From the NCBI RefSeq assembly GCF_003660395.1, contig NZ_QXQT01000013.1, forward strand, positions 1 to 55,680: a DNA stretch of 55,680 bases. Direction: 5' to 3'. How positions within the stretch are numbered: the stretch's first letter is position 1; every line of letters begins with the position of its first letter. Below the pieces are notes generated by a model. That model saw nothing but the letters and a program-made list of their open reading frames with translations. It made no database searches and was not told the origin of the DNA. The position numbers and the translations under genes are program-made. Origin of the DNA: Helicobacter vulpis (GTDB lineage Bacteria; Campylobacterota; Campylobacteria; Campylobacterales; Helicobacteraceae). Shown here piece after piece: positions 20,398 through 29,737 of this stretch.

Positions 20398-22156
20398 AGG
20401 CGTTGTCAATCATAAAATGCGTGGTGTCTGCGCGCATGTCCACGCTTTGCTTGGATAGAGGGTCTTGAACGCCTAGCTTGATGATATTGCGCTTAAACTG
20501 GAATCGCACTCCCATGTTCAGCAACGCACTGAAAGTGTGCGCAGTGTCTAGGGGCGCGTTCTTGACATTTAGAAAATAATGATCTCCAGCACCATACACG
20601 CCTACAAAGACTCCCCAAAATAACCCATTTTGCGCCCGCGGTACGAGTAGATCCCAAATTACATCGCCCCCCACTGCCCATCTAAAGCTGTGTAAAGATT
20701 GGAACACGGGGGATTGTTTAAATAGCGCGCTATTGACATAGCCGTATCCCACGCTCACTTGTACATCAAAGCCAAGATGACGGCCAAGGAAGTACTGAAA
20801 CCCCGCGCCCACATTGGCGTTCCAATCGATATTTTTAAACGCCCCCATGCTATTGATGGCACGGCTTAAAGGTACAGCACTGGGTACAACGCTCCCAGAT
20901 GTGCGGATACTCCCCAAAGCGCTAATATCATTGCCCGCTGTGGTGATCTGCGGGGCTAAGTTGTTGTAGGGGAAACCTAAGCTTGGAGGAGTGGGTAAGG
21001 GCGTGATCACAGGGGCAGAGGGGGCGTGGAAATATTGGTTGGCCGTGGGGATACTTTGTTCGTAATTGGTTTGGGTCATGCCCATAATACTTGAGAAGTT
21101 GTCATAGGTGCCTGCCAATTGGTTGGCCGCTGCAGATACAGTGCCAGGGAACACACCCGGGGTACTCAAAATTTTGTCAATTTCTCGAGCCTCTTCAAAG
21201 AACCATGCGTAGTTTTTAACTAGCTGTTCTATAGAAAAATTGAGGATATTAGGGTCCACGCTACTAAAACAAGTAGTCATGTTAGCTGTAGTGGGTGAGC
21301 ACGTACCCGTAATACCTGCTCTATAGGCACTATAATACTGGTCGAGAGAGATGATGGAATTGGTATTGGGGTTTTTGGCAATCCCTAAAATGTCTTGCAA
21401 AATGCTATCAGACAATTGGGTGATTTCTTCCACTCCCTTTATGGGACTGGAGGCAACCCCATTGCATGATGCCCCTCCAATGCACATGCTCATGGTCTGC
21501 GTGAGCTTGTCTCTAAGGGCTGTGAACTCCTGCTTTTTTTGTTGGTAAGCGCTGTAAGCGTTGTCATAGGCTTTTTGATCCGCGCTGTTTTTAGACTCGA
21601 TGGCATTCTTTAGGTCCTCAAAGGCCTTTTGGGCTTGGGTGAGTTTAGTGTCGTAATTACTGACTTCGCTAATAATGGAAGCCCCATAACCCTGCAATGC
21701 ATGCAAGATATTTTGATAGTCTTGTAAAATCGTCTGATCGTGCGCGGCACTGGGAGCACTAGGATTGGCATTCAGAATGCTTTTGAGTTGCCCGATTTCT
21801 GTTTGAATCTGCGCTTCTAGGCTTTTGATTTGGGCTTGCTGGACTCCTGAGATGTCTAGAGGGGAGAGTTGCAAAATATCCTTGGTAGACCCCACTTGCG
21901 CTGCGCTAGTATTGAGATTTTGGAGCGTACTGACAAGTTCTTTGAGATGATTGTTGAGATTGGCTTGTAAAGAAGCGGTATTGATAGGTTTGGGAGGTGG
22001 CGTGGCGTTGGGACCATAGGTGGCAACACTCGTACTTTGCGCCCCCACACTGCCCTCCACAAAAAAACCATCGCGGATATCGCCCCCATACCCTAACAAA
22101 GAACTCAAGGACACACAAACAGAGACCAAGCCCCCTTTTAAGAATCTAAATGGCAT
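20348..22156 (-). CDS. Large Hop-type outer-membrane protein
   Basis: A 602-residue protein with a signal peptide (FLKGGLVSVCVSLSSLLGYGG) followed by GFFVEGSVGAQS, the N-terminal barrel strand typical of Hop proteins. The central extracellular-type domain (about residues 50-430) is helical and rich in Gln, Ala and Ser, with paired cysteines (CIGGASC; CSPTTANMTTC). The C-terminal third is beta-barrel (NVGAGFQYFLGRHLGFDVQVS and onward) and ends VYIAFARLFGL. ATG 22156 is chosen for the GAGAGG upstream; a TTG 11 codons earlier is possible. Members of this family are adhesins or porins; this one is not close enough to a named H. pylori adhesin for me to identify. Confidence 0.82.
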   Translation of the reverse strand: MPFRFLKGGLVSVCVSLSSLLGYGGDIRDGFFVEGSVGAQSTSVATYGPNATPPPKPINTASLQANLNNHLKELVSTLQNLNTSAAQVGSTKDILQLSPLDISGVQQAQIKSLEAQIQTEIGQLKSILNANPSAPSAAHDQTILQDYQNILHALQGYGASIISEVSNYDTKLTQAQKAFEDLKNAIESKNSADQKAYDNAYSAYQQKKQEFTALRDKLTQTMSMCIGGASCNGVASSPIKGVEEITQLSDSILQDILGIAKNPNTNSIISLDQYYSAYRAGITGTCSPTTANMTTCFSSVDPNILNFSIEQLVKNYAWFFEEAREIDKILSTPGVFPGTVSAAANQLAGTYDNFSSIMGMTQTNYEQSIPTANQYFHAPSAPVITPLPTPPSLGFPYNNLAPQITTAGNDISALGSIRTSGSVVPSAVPLSRAINSMGAFKNIDWNANVGAGFQYFLGRHLGFDVQVSVGYGYVNSALFKQSPVFQSLHSFRWAVGGDVIWDLLVPRAQNGLFWGVFVGVYGAGDHYFLNVKNAPLDTAHTFSALLNMGVRFQFKRNIIKLGVQDPLSKQSVDMRADTTHFMIDNAFSNVDVYIAFARLFGL

Positions 22157-22260
22157 GGGACACCTCTCTATAGTGTAATCGCCCCTCAAAACCTATTGAT
22201 TCTAACACATTATCCTCACAGGTTAGGCAAATATAAACGTCATATGTAAACAAAGCTCGT

Positions 22261-22266
22261 TATAAT
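22261..22266 (+). promoter_or_regulatory. Candidate -10 for hpn
   Basis: TATAAT about 109 bases upstream of the hpn start, giving a leader of about 100 bases. The leader is very A+T-rich (around 22290-22320) and could hold a metal-regulator site such as NikR or Fur, as known for H. pylori hpn, but I see no clear consensus palindrome. Confidence 0.5.
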
Positions 22267-22374
22267 AGGAGGTTTTTTAGTATTTTGTTCCTAAATTTAT
22301 TAAAATATTAAGTTTTTTTAGATAGAGTGCGCTTACCTGATTTTTTCAGGAAATTTTTGGTTAAAGGAGACACA

Positions 22375-22548
22375 ATGTCAGGACATGAAGAATGTTGCCA
22401 TGAACACGAAGGGCATGCAGAACACGGGGTACACCATCACCACCACCACCATCATCACTACCACGGTGGCACACACCACCACCACCATCATCATCACGGT
22501 GGAGAACATCATCATCACCATGAACACGGAGACAACTGCGCGAGCTAG
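22375..22548 (+). CDS. hpn: Histidine-rich nickel-binding protein Hpn
   Basis: A 57-residue protein in which 29 residues are histidine, in blocks of nine, eight and five, separated by YHGG and GGE spacers, with a CC pair near the start and one cysteine near the end. ATG 22375 has AAAGGAGA at 22362-22369. This composition matches Hpn of H. pylori, a cytoplasmic nickel store that protects against excess nickel and buffers supply to urease and hydrogenase. The cysteines are fewer and differently placed from those of H. pylori Hpn, which has two CC pairs in its C-terminal half. Hpn-type proteins are known from gastric Helicobacter, which supports a stomach host. It is monocistronic, with a terminator behind it. 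Confidence 0.92.
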   Translation: MSGHEECCHEHEGHAEHGVHHHHHHHHHYHGGTHHHHHHHHGGEHHHHHEHGDNCAS

Positions 22549-22557
22549 TTGCCACAT

Positions 22558-22580
22558 GCCCCCTCTTGCGGGGCTTCTTT
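22558..22580 (+). terminator. Rho-independent terminator after hpn
   Basis: GCCCC (22558-22562) pairs with GGGGC (22570-22574) around a seven-base loop, followed by TTCTTT. It lies 9 bases after the hpn stop. Confidence 0.6.
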
Positions 22581-22675
22581 AAACTCGAACGCGTATTTCT
22601 CAAGGATCGCGTTTTTATCTTTCTTCCTTTTATCTTTTTTTGTAACGCTTAGGCTCGCGGTACTGCCCCCTAGTG

Positions 22676-23566
22676 TTACTTGGTATACGCATCAAGCCAC
22701 CACGGCTGTTTAGGCGAGAAGTCAGAAGCCCTATATATCTCCTTGTCTAAAGGCTTACAACGCTTGGATTTGTAACAGCGAGTCTGGAACTTCTCCAACA
22801 AGGTAGGCGTGATTTGCTTCATCAAGATCGCGCCCCCATCTCTTTGGCGGCTGTAATAGAGATTAGAACCTGCTTTGCGGATTGCAACAGGCTTGATTTT
22901 GGCCATGTCCTTAAGAAAGCGGGCATCCACGCATTCAGAAATCCCATCAGAATTTATCGTCTCATACATTTCATCGTAGCGGTATTGCTCTAAAAAGAAA
23001 CGCCCCTTTTGCATCGAGAATACAAAACGCTTATAGGTTACATTGGGGAAAAGCCCCTGTTCCATGTCTTTTGCCTTGCAATCTTGCTGGCGCAAGGTAA
23101 AAATAAGACTCTGGTTTTTAAAAGACACTTGGGCGCTGGAGAACACAAAAGAATAGGGCAACTCATCTTCAAGTTGCAAACAAGAACCTTGGTGCCATAC
23201 TAAGTCTTTGAGCATGCCAAAGCACACGGTTTTAATCCCATTGCTAGCACCAGTGGCAATGGCTAATCCCCACATCACAAACACACGCATGCGCGGCTTT
23301 TTTATCTCAAATATTTGGGTATTGTAATTATGCCACCACTCACGAACATCCCCCACAGAGTCCGCTTCAAAGCGGTAGGCATCACACCAGCACCAGGTTG
23401 GATCAAACTCATACCCCTTTCTACACCCGCAATCTTTGCGCCTCCTGCTATCCAAGACATGTATAAACTCCTGTGTCTGTTGCAAGAGCGCGCGCTGGAA
23501 CAGCGCCATATTTGAGCCATCACAAAGACCCACCCACACGCACAGAAATACAAGAAACTTTGCCAT
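22676..23566 (-). CDS. Secreted cysteine-rich protein, paralogue A (296 aa)
   Basis: I do not recognise this family. The first about 16 residues are a signal peptide (FLVFLCVWVGLC). The mature protein has many cysteines, including a cluster CGCRKGYEFDPTWCWC (46-61), CFG (115-117), GSC (127-129), C163, C212 and a C-terminal C-x5-C (264, 270), which suggests disulfides in the periplasm or outside the cell. Shared with the upstream gene are the block CFGxxKxxxWxxGSCLxL and the block YxRQRDG...RCxKxxxC, so the two are paralogues. ATG 23566 follows AGGTGA and lies 4 bases after the upstream gene, so they form an operon. Paralogue A has a longer N-terminal part and an extra tail ending KQPWWLDAYTK. 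Confidence 0.75.
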   Translation of the reverse strand: MAKFLVFLCVWVGLCDGSNMALFQRALLQQTQEFIHVLDSRRRKDCGCRKGYEFDPTWCWCDAYRFEADSVGDVREWWHNYNTQIFEIKKPRMRVFVMWGLAIATGASNGIKTVCFGMLKDLVWHQGSCLQLEDELPYSFVFSSAQVSFKNQSLIFTLRQQDCKAKDMEQGLFPNVTYKRFVFSMQKGRFFLEQYRYDEMYETINSDGISECVDARFLKDMAKIKPVAIRKAGSNLYYSRQRDGGAILMKQITPTLLEKFQTRCYKSKRCKPLDKEIYRASDFSPKQPWWLDAYTK

Positions 23567-23570
23567 TCAA

Positions 23571-24263
23571 TCACCTATCTTGACAATACCCCTTCTTAAC
23601 GCAACGATCTAGCAAATCATCTATGATATCGCGATCCATTTTATCCATAAAAATTTGTTTGCCATCTCTTTTTTGGCGATAAATGGGGTCCATAGGGTAG
23701 TCTTCTTCTTCGTCGTCCAGTTGCCCATTGATGGCTTTTAAGAGGTAGCGATCCCCATGTGGCTTAAAACTCAAAGTGGCTTCGTAAGTGGATACATTGC
23801 GCGCACACTCATAGGAGTCCTCTCTGATGTGCAAGAGAAACGCACTCTTTTTAAACTCCATGCGAATTTCAGAGAAAGGAGCGTCTGCATTTAACATCAA
23901 ACAAGAGCCCTTGTACCATTTAGTGCCTTTAGCAAATCCAAAACACATAAAACTCAATTCAAGTCCAGCCGTAGTACCGCGATCGCCATTATTGTAGATA
24001 ATATTCCCGGGCCGATAACCACGCACCACAGCCCCGCAATAAGTGATCCCCCCCACCACGGCTTTATGATTCTCAAGCACGAATTGCGGACCATATGTAC
24101 TCTGATCGCCATCACCATTAAGACCATGATTTTTGTCCGCAAAATCCCTTGCTTGGTTAAGCACATAGTCCCAATGGTAGTGTGGATTGGGATCACAACC
24201 CACCCCCCACGCCAAATTAGCTAGAAAGCACAAAAGCCCTAAAAATAATTTGATTTGTCCCAT
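23571..24263 (-). CDS. Secreted cysteine-rich protein, paralogue B (230 aa)
   Basis: First gene of the pair. It has a clear signal peptide (KLFLGLLCFLANLAWG, cleavage probably after residue 20) and a mature chain with CFG (107-109), GSC (119-121), C153 and a C-terminal C-x5-C (221, 227). Two acidic stretches stand out (NHGLNGDGDQ and DDEEEDYPMD), which could bind cations. It shares conserved blocks with the downstream gene but lacks that gene's N-terminal cysteine cluster. No enzymatic motif is recognised. A role at the cell surface or in the periplasm is all that can be inferred. It starts 42 bases upstream of the icd stop-side boundary and reads in the same direction as icd, so co-transcription from icd is possible. 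Confidence 0.75.
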   Translation of the reverse strand: MGQIKLFLGLLCFLANLAWGVGCDPNPHYHWDYVLNQARDFADKNHGLNGDGDQSTYGPQFVLENHKAVVGGITYCGAVVRGYRPGNIIYNNGDRGTTAGLELSFMCFGFAKGTKWYKGSCLMLNADAPFSEIRMEFKKSAFLLHIREDSYECARNVSTYEATLSFKPHGDRYLLKAINGQLDDEEEDYPMDPIYRQKRDGKQIFMDKMDRDIIDDLLDRCVKKGYCQDR

Positions 24264-24297
24264 TTACCACCTCAACCCCTCCTATTTACCTTAATCT

Positions 24298-25575
24298 CTA
24301 CAAATGCGCGATGATCACTTCTCCAAACTCCGAACTAGAAACTTCGGTCGCGCCCTCCATCAAGCGGGCAAAGTCATAAGTAACTTTTTTGCTCTCAATG
24401 GCTTTTTGCATGCCTTTGACAATCAGATCGGCTGCCTCTACCCAGCCCATGTGGCGCAACATCATCTCCGCGCTTAAAATAATGGAGCCCGGATTGACCT
24501 TATTTTGCCCGGCGTATTTGGGGGCTGTGCCATGCGTGGCTTCAAACATGGCGACACTATCATTCATATTAGCCCCGGGGGCGATCCCAATCCCGCCCAC
24601 CATCGCCGCAAGCGCGTCTGAAATGTAGTCTCCATTGAGATTCATCGTGGCGATCACATCGTATTCAGCCGGGCGCAGTAAAATTTGTTGCAAGAAAGCG
24701 TCCGCGATCATGTCTTTAATGACGATCTCCTTGCCCGTTTTGGGGTTTTTAAGGGTGCACCAAGGGCCTTTATCGAGCAATTTAGCCCCAAATTCTCTTT
24801 GGGCTAGGGCATAACCCCACTTCATAAACGCCCCTTCGGTGTATTTCATGATATTGCCCTTATGCACAAAGGTGAGGCTAGCGCGATCGTTGTCTAGGGT
24901 GTATTGGATCGCCTTGCGTACAAGCCTCTCTGTGCCCTCTAAACTGATGGGTTTGATCCCCACACTGCTGGTATTGGGGAAGCGGATTTTAGTAACTTTG
25001 AGCTCGTCTTGTAAAAACTTGATGAGCTTTTTAGCCTCAGCACTATCTTGATTAAACTCAATGCCCGCATAAATGTCTTCGCTATTTTCGCGAAAAATGA
25101 CCATGTCCACCTTGCCGGGCTCCTTAACCGGGCTAGGGCTAGAATACCAACGCACAGGGCGCAAGCACACATAGAGATCCATTTTTTGGCGCAGGGCGAC
25201 ATTGAGCGATCGAAAGCCCTCGCCCACAGGAGTGGTTAGAGGGCCTTTGATAGAGACCTTAAAATGGTTGATCGCCTCAATGGTGTCGGGCAAGAGCCAT
25301 TGCTCTTCAAGGCTGAGTTCAGAATGACTTTTAAATTTGTTAAAGCACTTCTCACCCACAAAGACCTCATACCATGCGATCTTCTTCTCTCCCTTATAAG
25401 CCTTTTGCACGGCCGCATCCACCACCTTGCGCATCACCGGGGTAATATCTACCCCAATGCCATCGCCTTCAATAAAGGGAATAATGGGGTGGCTTGGCAC
25501 ATGCAATTTGCCATTTTCATAGGTGATGGCTTGCCCCTCTGTGGGCAAAGACAAATACTTAGGGTTGTAAGACAT
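24298..25575 (-). CDS. icd: Isocitrate dehydrogenase (NADP-dependent)
   Basis: A 425-residue TCA-cycle enzyme converting isocitrate to 2-oxoglutarate with NADPH formation. It shows [15 protein letters not shown] at the N-terminus, the substrate/phosphorylation-type segment [13 protein letters not shown], and the metal-binding and conserved segment [17 protein letters not shown]. The length is as in E. coli. It is divergent from the GTPase gene; on the minus strand TGCTAAAAT at 25606-25614 is a plausible extended -10. Confidence 0.97.
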   Translation of the reverse strand: MSYNPKYLSLPTEGQAITYENGKLHVPSHPIIPFIEGDGIGVDITPVMRKVVDAAVQKAYKGEKKIAWYEVFVGEKCFNKFKSHSELSLEEQWLLPDTIEAINHFKVSIKGPLTTPVGEGFRSLNVALRQKMDLYVCLRPVRWYSSPSPVKEPGKVDMVIFRENSEDIYAGIEFNQDSAEAKKLIKFLQDELKVTKIRFPNTSSVGIKPISLEGTERLVRKAIQYTLDNDRASLTFVHKGNIMKYTEGAFMKWGYALAQREFGAKLLDKGPWCTLKNPKTGKEIVIKDMIADAFLQQILLRPAEYDVIATMNLNGDYISDALAAMVGGIGIAPGANMNDSVAMFEATHGTAPKYAGQNKVNPGSIILSAEMMLRHMGWVEAADLIVKGMQKAIESKKVTYDFARLMEGATEVSSSEFGEVIIAHL

Positions 25576-25664
25576 AAGCGACTCCTATTAAATTGAGATA
25601 GGCCATTTTAGCATAAGGGGTTTAAAATTTTTAGTTAGGCTATTGGCAAAGATGAAGGAGAATT

Positions 25665-26828
25665 ATGGCGCAATCTGAAATCGTTTTGGACTTGGAGGAT
25701 TTGATGTCTAAAGGTTTTAAAAAAGCCCAAGCGATCATGGCTAAGGCCCCGGTAACTAGCTACGATCTCAATATCCTAGTGGCCGGGGGAACGGGGGTGG
25801 GCAAGAGTACACTCATCAATGCGGTCTTTGGAGAAGAGGTCGCCCCTACCGGGCAAGGAGAGCCTATCACACAAAAAATTGAGTGCTATAGCCAAAAGGG
25901 GTTGCAGATCTATGACACGAGGGGGCTTGAAATGAGAGATTTTTTTGCCACCAAAACCCAGATTCAAGATTTCTTACAGGAGAGACGAGGGGCCATGCTA
26001 GAGAATCAGATCCACATCGCTTGGCTGTGTATCCAAGAGCCCGGGCGGCGCGTGCAAGAGGGCGAAGAAGAGCTTTATACAATGCTCAAAGAGCATCAAA
26101 TCCCAACCATCGTGGTGATCACCAAAGCCCAACAGGATAAGGACGACAAGGGAGAGAAGTTTTCTGAGATTGTGCGCGCTAAATTTCAAGTAGATGAGGC
26201 GCATTTTGCGCGCGTCAGAGCCCTAGAGATCGAAGATGATGAAGGCGATGTGAGAAAAGTTAGGGGGATTAAAGAGCTCATTGACAAATCGCGCGATCTG
26301 TTAGATGAGGCGCAAAAACTCGCCCTAGAGAGAAAACAGCAATACGATTTAGAGATGCAAGAAAGGGCTAAAGAGACATTGCGCCACAGACGCAAAGAGG
26401 AGGCGCATAACACGATTTTAGGCTATAGCACAGCCGCAGCGGCCATTGGAGCGACTCCCATCCCCTTTTCAGATTTTGCGTTGTTATTGCCCACCCAAAT
26501 GGCGATGATCATTCATATTAGCAAGATTTACGACCTTGAGGTTTCTGAAGAAAACGCTCAAACTTTAGTCGCCACTTTTGCTAGCGTGTTGGGCACGGGT
26601 TTAGTGGCGCGTGCGTGCGCGGGAAGTTTGCTAAAGTTGATCCCGGGAGTGGGCAGTTTGGCAGGAGGGGCGATCAATGCGACCTTAGCCGGGTCGGTAA
26701 CTGGATTGATAGGAAAGGCTTATATCGCTTACCTAGACGATCATTTTGAGGACTTGGGTCAGGCCATCAAAGTATTATGCGCTAAGATGTTTCAAAAATA
26801 CCTAGAGATCGCCAAGGAGCTTAAATAA
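25665..26828 (+). CDS. GTPase with DUF697-like membrane-associated tail
   Basis: A 387-residue protein with an Era/HSR1-type G domain: P-loop GGTGVGKST (about residues 41-49), G3 DTRG, and TKAQ in place of the usual NKxD, as in several YcjX/YfjP-like and dynamin-related bacterial GTPases. A charged helical segment follows (about 205-250), then a hydrophobic glycine-rich region (GYSTAAAAIGATPIPFSDF onward) like DUF697, thought to insert in or lie on the membrane. ATG 25665 has GAAGGAG upstream. It sits between icd and gltA, which I recall as neighbours in H. pylori. The role is unknown. Confidence 0.78.
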   Translation: MAQSEIVLDLEDLMSKGFKKAQAIMAKAPVTSYDLNILVAGGTGVGKSTLINAVFGEEVAPTGQGEPITQKIECYSQKGLQIYDTRGLEMRDFFATKTQIQDFLQERRGAMLENQIHIAWLCIQEPGRRVQEGEEELYTMLKEHQIPTIVVITKAQQDKDDKGEKFSEIVRAKFQVDEAHFARVRALEIEDDEGDVRKVRGIKELIDKSRDLLDEAQKLALERKQQYDLEMQERAKETLRHRRKEEAHNTILGYSTAAAAIGATPIPFSDFALLLPTQMAMIIHISKIYDLEVSEENAQTLVATFASVLGTGLVARACAGSLLKLIPGVGSLAGGAINATLAGSVTGLIGKAYIAYLDDHFEDLGQAIKVLCAKMFQKYLEIAKELK

Positions 26829-26854
26829 GAAGCCTTGCTTAACCTTTGGATGGG

Positions 26855-26860
26855 TATAAT
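26855..26860 (+). promoter_or_regulatory. Candidate -10 for gltA
   Basis: TATAAT 27 bases before the gltA ATG, inside the 58-base gap after the GTPase gene. AAAGGA precedes the start. Confidence 0.6.
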
Positions 26861-26886
26861 CTAAGACGCACTTATGAAAGGAACAC

Positions 26887-28167
26887 ATGTCTATCACACT
26901 CATTGATAATACCACCCAACAACATTATGAATTTGAGACGATTAAAGCCACGCGCGGGGCTGATGGCATAGACTTTTCCAAGCTTTATGAACGTACCGGG
27001 CTTCTTTCCTATGACCCGGGTTATGCTTCCACAGCCGGGTGTCAATCCACCATTAGCTATATTGACGGACAGAAAGGAGAGCTCTACTACAAGGGCTACC
27101 CCCTAGAAGATCTAGTCGCCAAGTACAAATACAGCGATGTGTGTAAACTCTTGCTCACGGATGAATTGCCCAGAAATGAAACAGAGTCTTTAGAATTTGA
27201 GCTAGAATTGCGCCATAGAAGTTTCATCCACGAAACCCTGCGCAATATGTTCCACGCTTTTCCTACCAACGCCCATCCTATGGCGAAACTGAGTAGCGGG
27301 GTTTCCATTCTCTCGACATTTTATTCCGATCATGGGGCGATGAAAAATGAAGAGGATTACCAAACAATGGCTAGGCGTATTGTGGCTAAAATGCCCACTT
27401 TAGCAGCCATTTGTTATCGTAATGAGATTGGCGCGCCCCTGATTTATCCAGATATAGCTAGAAGCTATATTGAAAATATCCTATTTATGTTGCGTGCCTA
27501 TCCGCACGGGCGACTCAAGCGCGGGGTCCATGGCGAAGTAGAGATCACTCCTTTAGAAGTGGAGGCCTTTGATAAAATCTTGACTTTACATGCCGACCAT
27601 GGTCAAAACGCCTCAGCTACCACCGTGCGCAATGTGGCTTCTACAGGTGTGCACCCCTATGCAGCTATTAGTGCTGGCATTAGCGCGCTATGGGGGCATT
27701 TGCATGGCGGAGCCAATGAAAAGGTCTTGATTCAATTAGAGGAAATTGGCGATGTTAAGAATGTGGATAAATACATCGCGCGTGTGAAAGACAAGAACGA
27801 TCCCTTTAAGCTCATGGGTTTTGGGCATCGCGTCTATAAGAGTTATGATCCCCGGGCGCGGATTTTAAAGAAGCTCAAGGATGATTTACAAGCCCGGGGC
27901 ATTAAAATGGACCCCCACCTAGATGAGATCGCCGCTAAGGTGGAGGAAGTGGCGCTTAAAGATGAGTATTTTGTCGCGCGCAATCTTTACCCCAATGTGG
28001 ATTTTTATTCAGGTACGATTCTCACCGCCTTGAAAATCCCGGTGCGCTTTTTTACCCCCGTCTTTGTGATCGGCCGGACTGTGGGCTGGTGTGCGCAACT
28101 CTTAGAGCATGTCAAAAACACCCAAGCTAGGATCGCGCGCCCACGCCAGGTCTATGTAGGCAAATAG
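26887..28167 (+). CDS. gltA: Citrate synthase
   Basis: A 426-residue type II citrate synthase that condenses acetyl-CoA and oxaloacetate, with its own promoter. The catalytic histidines are in LHGGANEKV and [13 protein letters not shown], and the aspartate is in [10 protein letters not shown]. The N-terminal domain (about residues 1-60) that distinguishes the long Gram-negative form from PrpC-type enzymes is present. A second, shorter enzyme of the family lies at 43646-44728. Confidence 0.97.
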   Translation: MSITLIDNTTQQHYEFETIKATRGADGIDFSKLYERTGLLSYDPGYASTAGCQSTISYIDGQKGELYYKGYPLEDLVAKYKYSDVCKLLLTDELPRNETESLEFELELRHRSFIHETLRNMFHAFPTNAHPMAKLSSGVSILSTFYSDHGAMKNEEDYQTMARRIVAKMPTLAAICYRNEIGAPLIYPDIARSYIENILFMLRAYPHGRLKRGVHGEVEITPLEVEAFDKILTLHADHGQNASATTVRNVASTGVHPYAAISAGISALWGHLHGGANEKVLIQLEEIGDVKNVDKYIARVKDKNDPFKLMGFGHRVYKSYDPRARILKKLKDDLQARGIKMDPHLDEIAAKVEEVALKDEYFVARNLYPNVDFYSGTILTALKIPVRFFTPVFVIGRTVGWCAQLLEHVKNTQARIARPRQVYVGK

Positions 28168-28201
28168 GGGGTTGCTATCCTATGGAGTCAGATTTTAGAG
28201 A

Positions 28202-29737
28202 TTGACGCGCCTTAGAGCTAGGCCCTTGCCTTTTTGGGCAGTGCTGTTACTTTACAGCTTCATTTCCTTGTTTGTCTTCCACGTGCCCTTGCTACACTAC
28301 ATTTTAGAGCATGAGGGGGGGTGGGGGCTTGTGTTGAGTGTCGCCCTAGCCTATATTTGCACCACGAATATGTTATTGGTTTTATTGTCTCTGCCGGGCA
28401 ATTTGTGTATGCAAATTGCGATGGCACTCTTAAGCCTAGGGAATGCCCTTGCCCTATACTACATTAACACGTACCACGTGTTTTTGACCAAGAGCATGAT
28501 GGGCAATGTCCTACATACCAATGCCAGCGAAGTGAGCGCACTTATTGGGGGGCATTTGTGGCTATTTGCGTTGCTAGGGGTCGCCCTAGCGGTGCTATTT
28601 CTCATATTGCCCATGGCTAGGGCGCATTTAAGAGCAAAACTAGGCATTTTTCTAACTTCTGCGCTTATTTTTTTGGTCTGGAGTTTCACCCATACCAAGC
28701 AGTGGCTATTTTTAGATCACCATGCTAGATATATCGGGGGCTTAAGTTTACCCTATAGTTATAGTGTGAACGCTTTGAGAGTATTGCTGGCTTCATGGCA
28801 TCAAAGTCCCCCTAAACTGTTTGATAATCTCTCTTTTAAAGCGCGCCGCACGATCGTGGTGCTAGCCATTGGGGAGAGTGCTAGACGGGCAAATTATGGT
28901 ATCTATGGCTACGCTAGGGCCACCACACCCAAATTACAGGAGCGCTTGGACAAACAAGAAATTTTAGCGCTAAAAGCTACGTCCTGTGCCACCTACACCA
29001 CCGCCGCGCTCTCTTGCATGTTGACGTGTAAACAGGGCTATGAAAACCTGCCCTCTTTCTTGCACAGACAGGGCGTAAAAGTGGTGTGGCTTAGTCTCAA
29101 TGATGGGCAACCTTCCATGCACGTAGATTGGCATCCTGGTGAAAATACATGGAAACGCTGGCTTCAGGCTAAGGGGGTGGATGGACAAACTCTCGATTTT
29201 GACATGGCCCTAGCGCATGCTCTGCCCTTTGTCATACAGCGTTATGTGAATCACAATCTATTAGTGATCTTGCATCTTAAAGGCTCGCATGGCCCCTTGT
29301 ATGTGGATAAAGTACCCAAGCATTTTGCTCCCTTCAAGCCCCTTTGCACCCATAGCGAACCCAATGCCTGCAGTGTGGAGAGTCTCATCAATGCCTATGA
29401 CAATACCATCGCCTATAATGACATGGTGCTAGACGCGATTATTGACAATTTGCAACACATCCAAAACCCTGCCCTATTGCTCTATATGAGCGACCATGGC
29501 GAGAGTTTAGGCGAACATGGGCTCTATTTGCACGGCACGCCCTACTTGATCGCCCCAGATGTGCAAAAGCAAATCCCCTTTATTGTCTACGCTAACCCCA
29601 TGTTCAAATCCACGCACCACTTCAAAGCCCCCTTGCAAGACTACGATCAACGCGTGATTTTCTCTAGTGTCTTGGGAGCGTTTGGGGCACAGGGGATGAG
29701 CGATGCCTACAACCCCCATTGGGATATTTTCCAATGA
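28202..29737 (+). CDS. eptA: Lipid A phosphoethanolamine transferase
   Basis: A 511-residue inner-membrane enzyme: five N-terminal transmembrane helices (to about residue 165), then a periplasmic sulfatase-like domain with the metal/nucleophile region AIGESARRANYGIYGY, the threonine-bearing segment TSCATYTTAALSC, and the metal ligands in YMSDHGESLGEHGLYLHG. It transfers phosphoethanolamine to lipid A after removal of the 1-phosphate in H. pylori, lowering negative charge and raising resistance to cationic peptides. The start is a TTG 34 bases after gltA with no strong ribosome-binding site. It is coupled to lpxE by a 4-base overlap. Confidence 0.92.
   Translation: MTRLRARPLPFWAVLLLYSFISLFVFHVPLLHYILEHEGGWGLVLSVALAYICTTNMLLVLLSLPGNLCMQIAMALLSLGNALALYYINTYHVFLTKSMMGNVLHTNASEVSALIGGHLWLFALLGVALAVLFLILPMARAHLRAKLGIFLTSALIFLVWSFTHTKQWLFLDHHARYIGGLSLPYSYSVNALRVLLASWHQSPPKLFDNLSFKARRTIVVLAIGESARRANYGIYGYARATTPKLQERLDKQEILALKATSCATYTTAALSCMLTCKQGYENLPSFLHRQGVKVVWLSLNDGQPSMHVDWHPGENTWKRWLQAKGVDGQTLDFDMALAHALPFVIQRYVNHNLLVILHLKGSHGPLYVDKVPKHFAPFKPLCTHSEPNACSVESLINAYDNTIAYNDMVLDAIIDNLQHIQNPALLLYMSDHGESLGEHGLYLHGTPYLIAPDVQKQIPFIVYANPMFKSTHHFKAPLQDYDQRVIFSSVLGAFGAQGMSDAYNPHWDIFQ

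Noticed and set aside
22327-22374. N-terminal extension of Hpn (16 residues before ATG 22375)
   Set aside because: AAAGGAGA directly precedes ATG 22375, and Hpn proteins begin close to the His-rich region.
22432-22530. Short tandem repeat array or CRISPR-like array
   Set aside because: The CAC/CAT runs are codons for histidine blocks in Hpn; there are no regular spacers.
22361-22603. 80-residue leftward frame opposite hpn
   Set aside because: It is the antisense of the histidine codons (low-complexity Asp/Gly), with no start signals.
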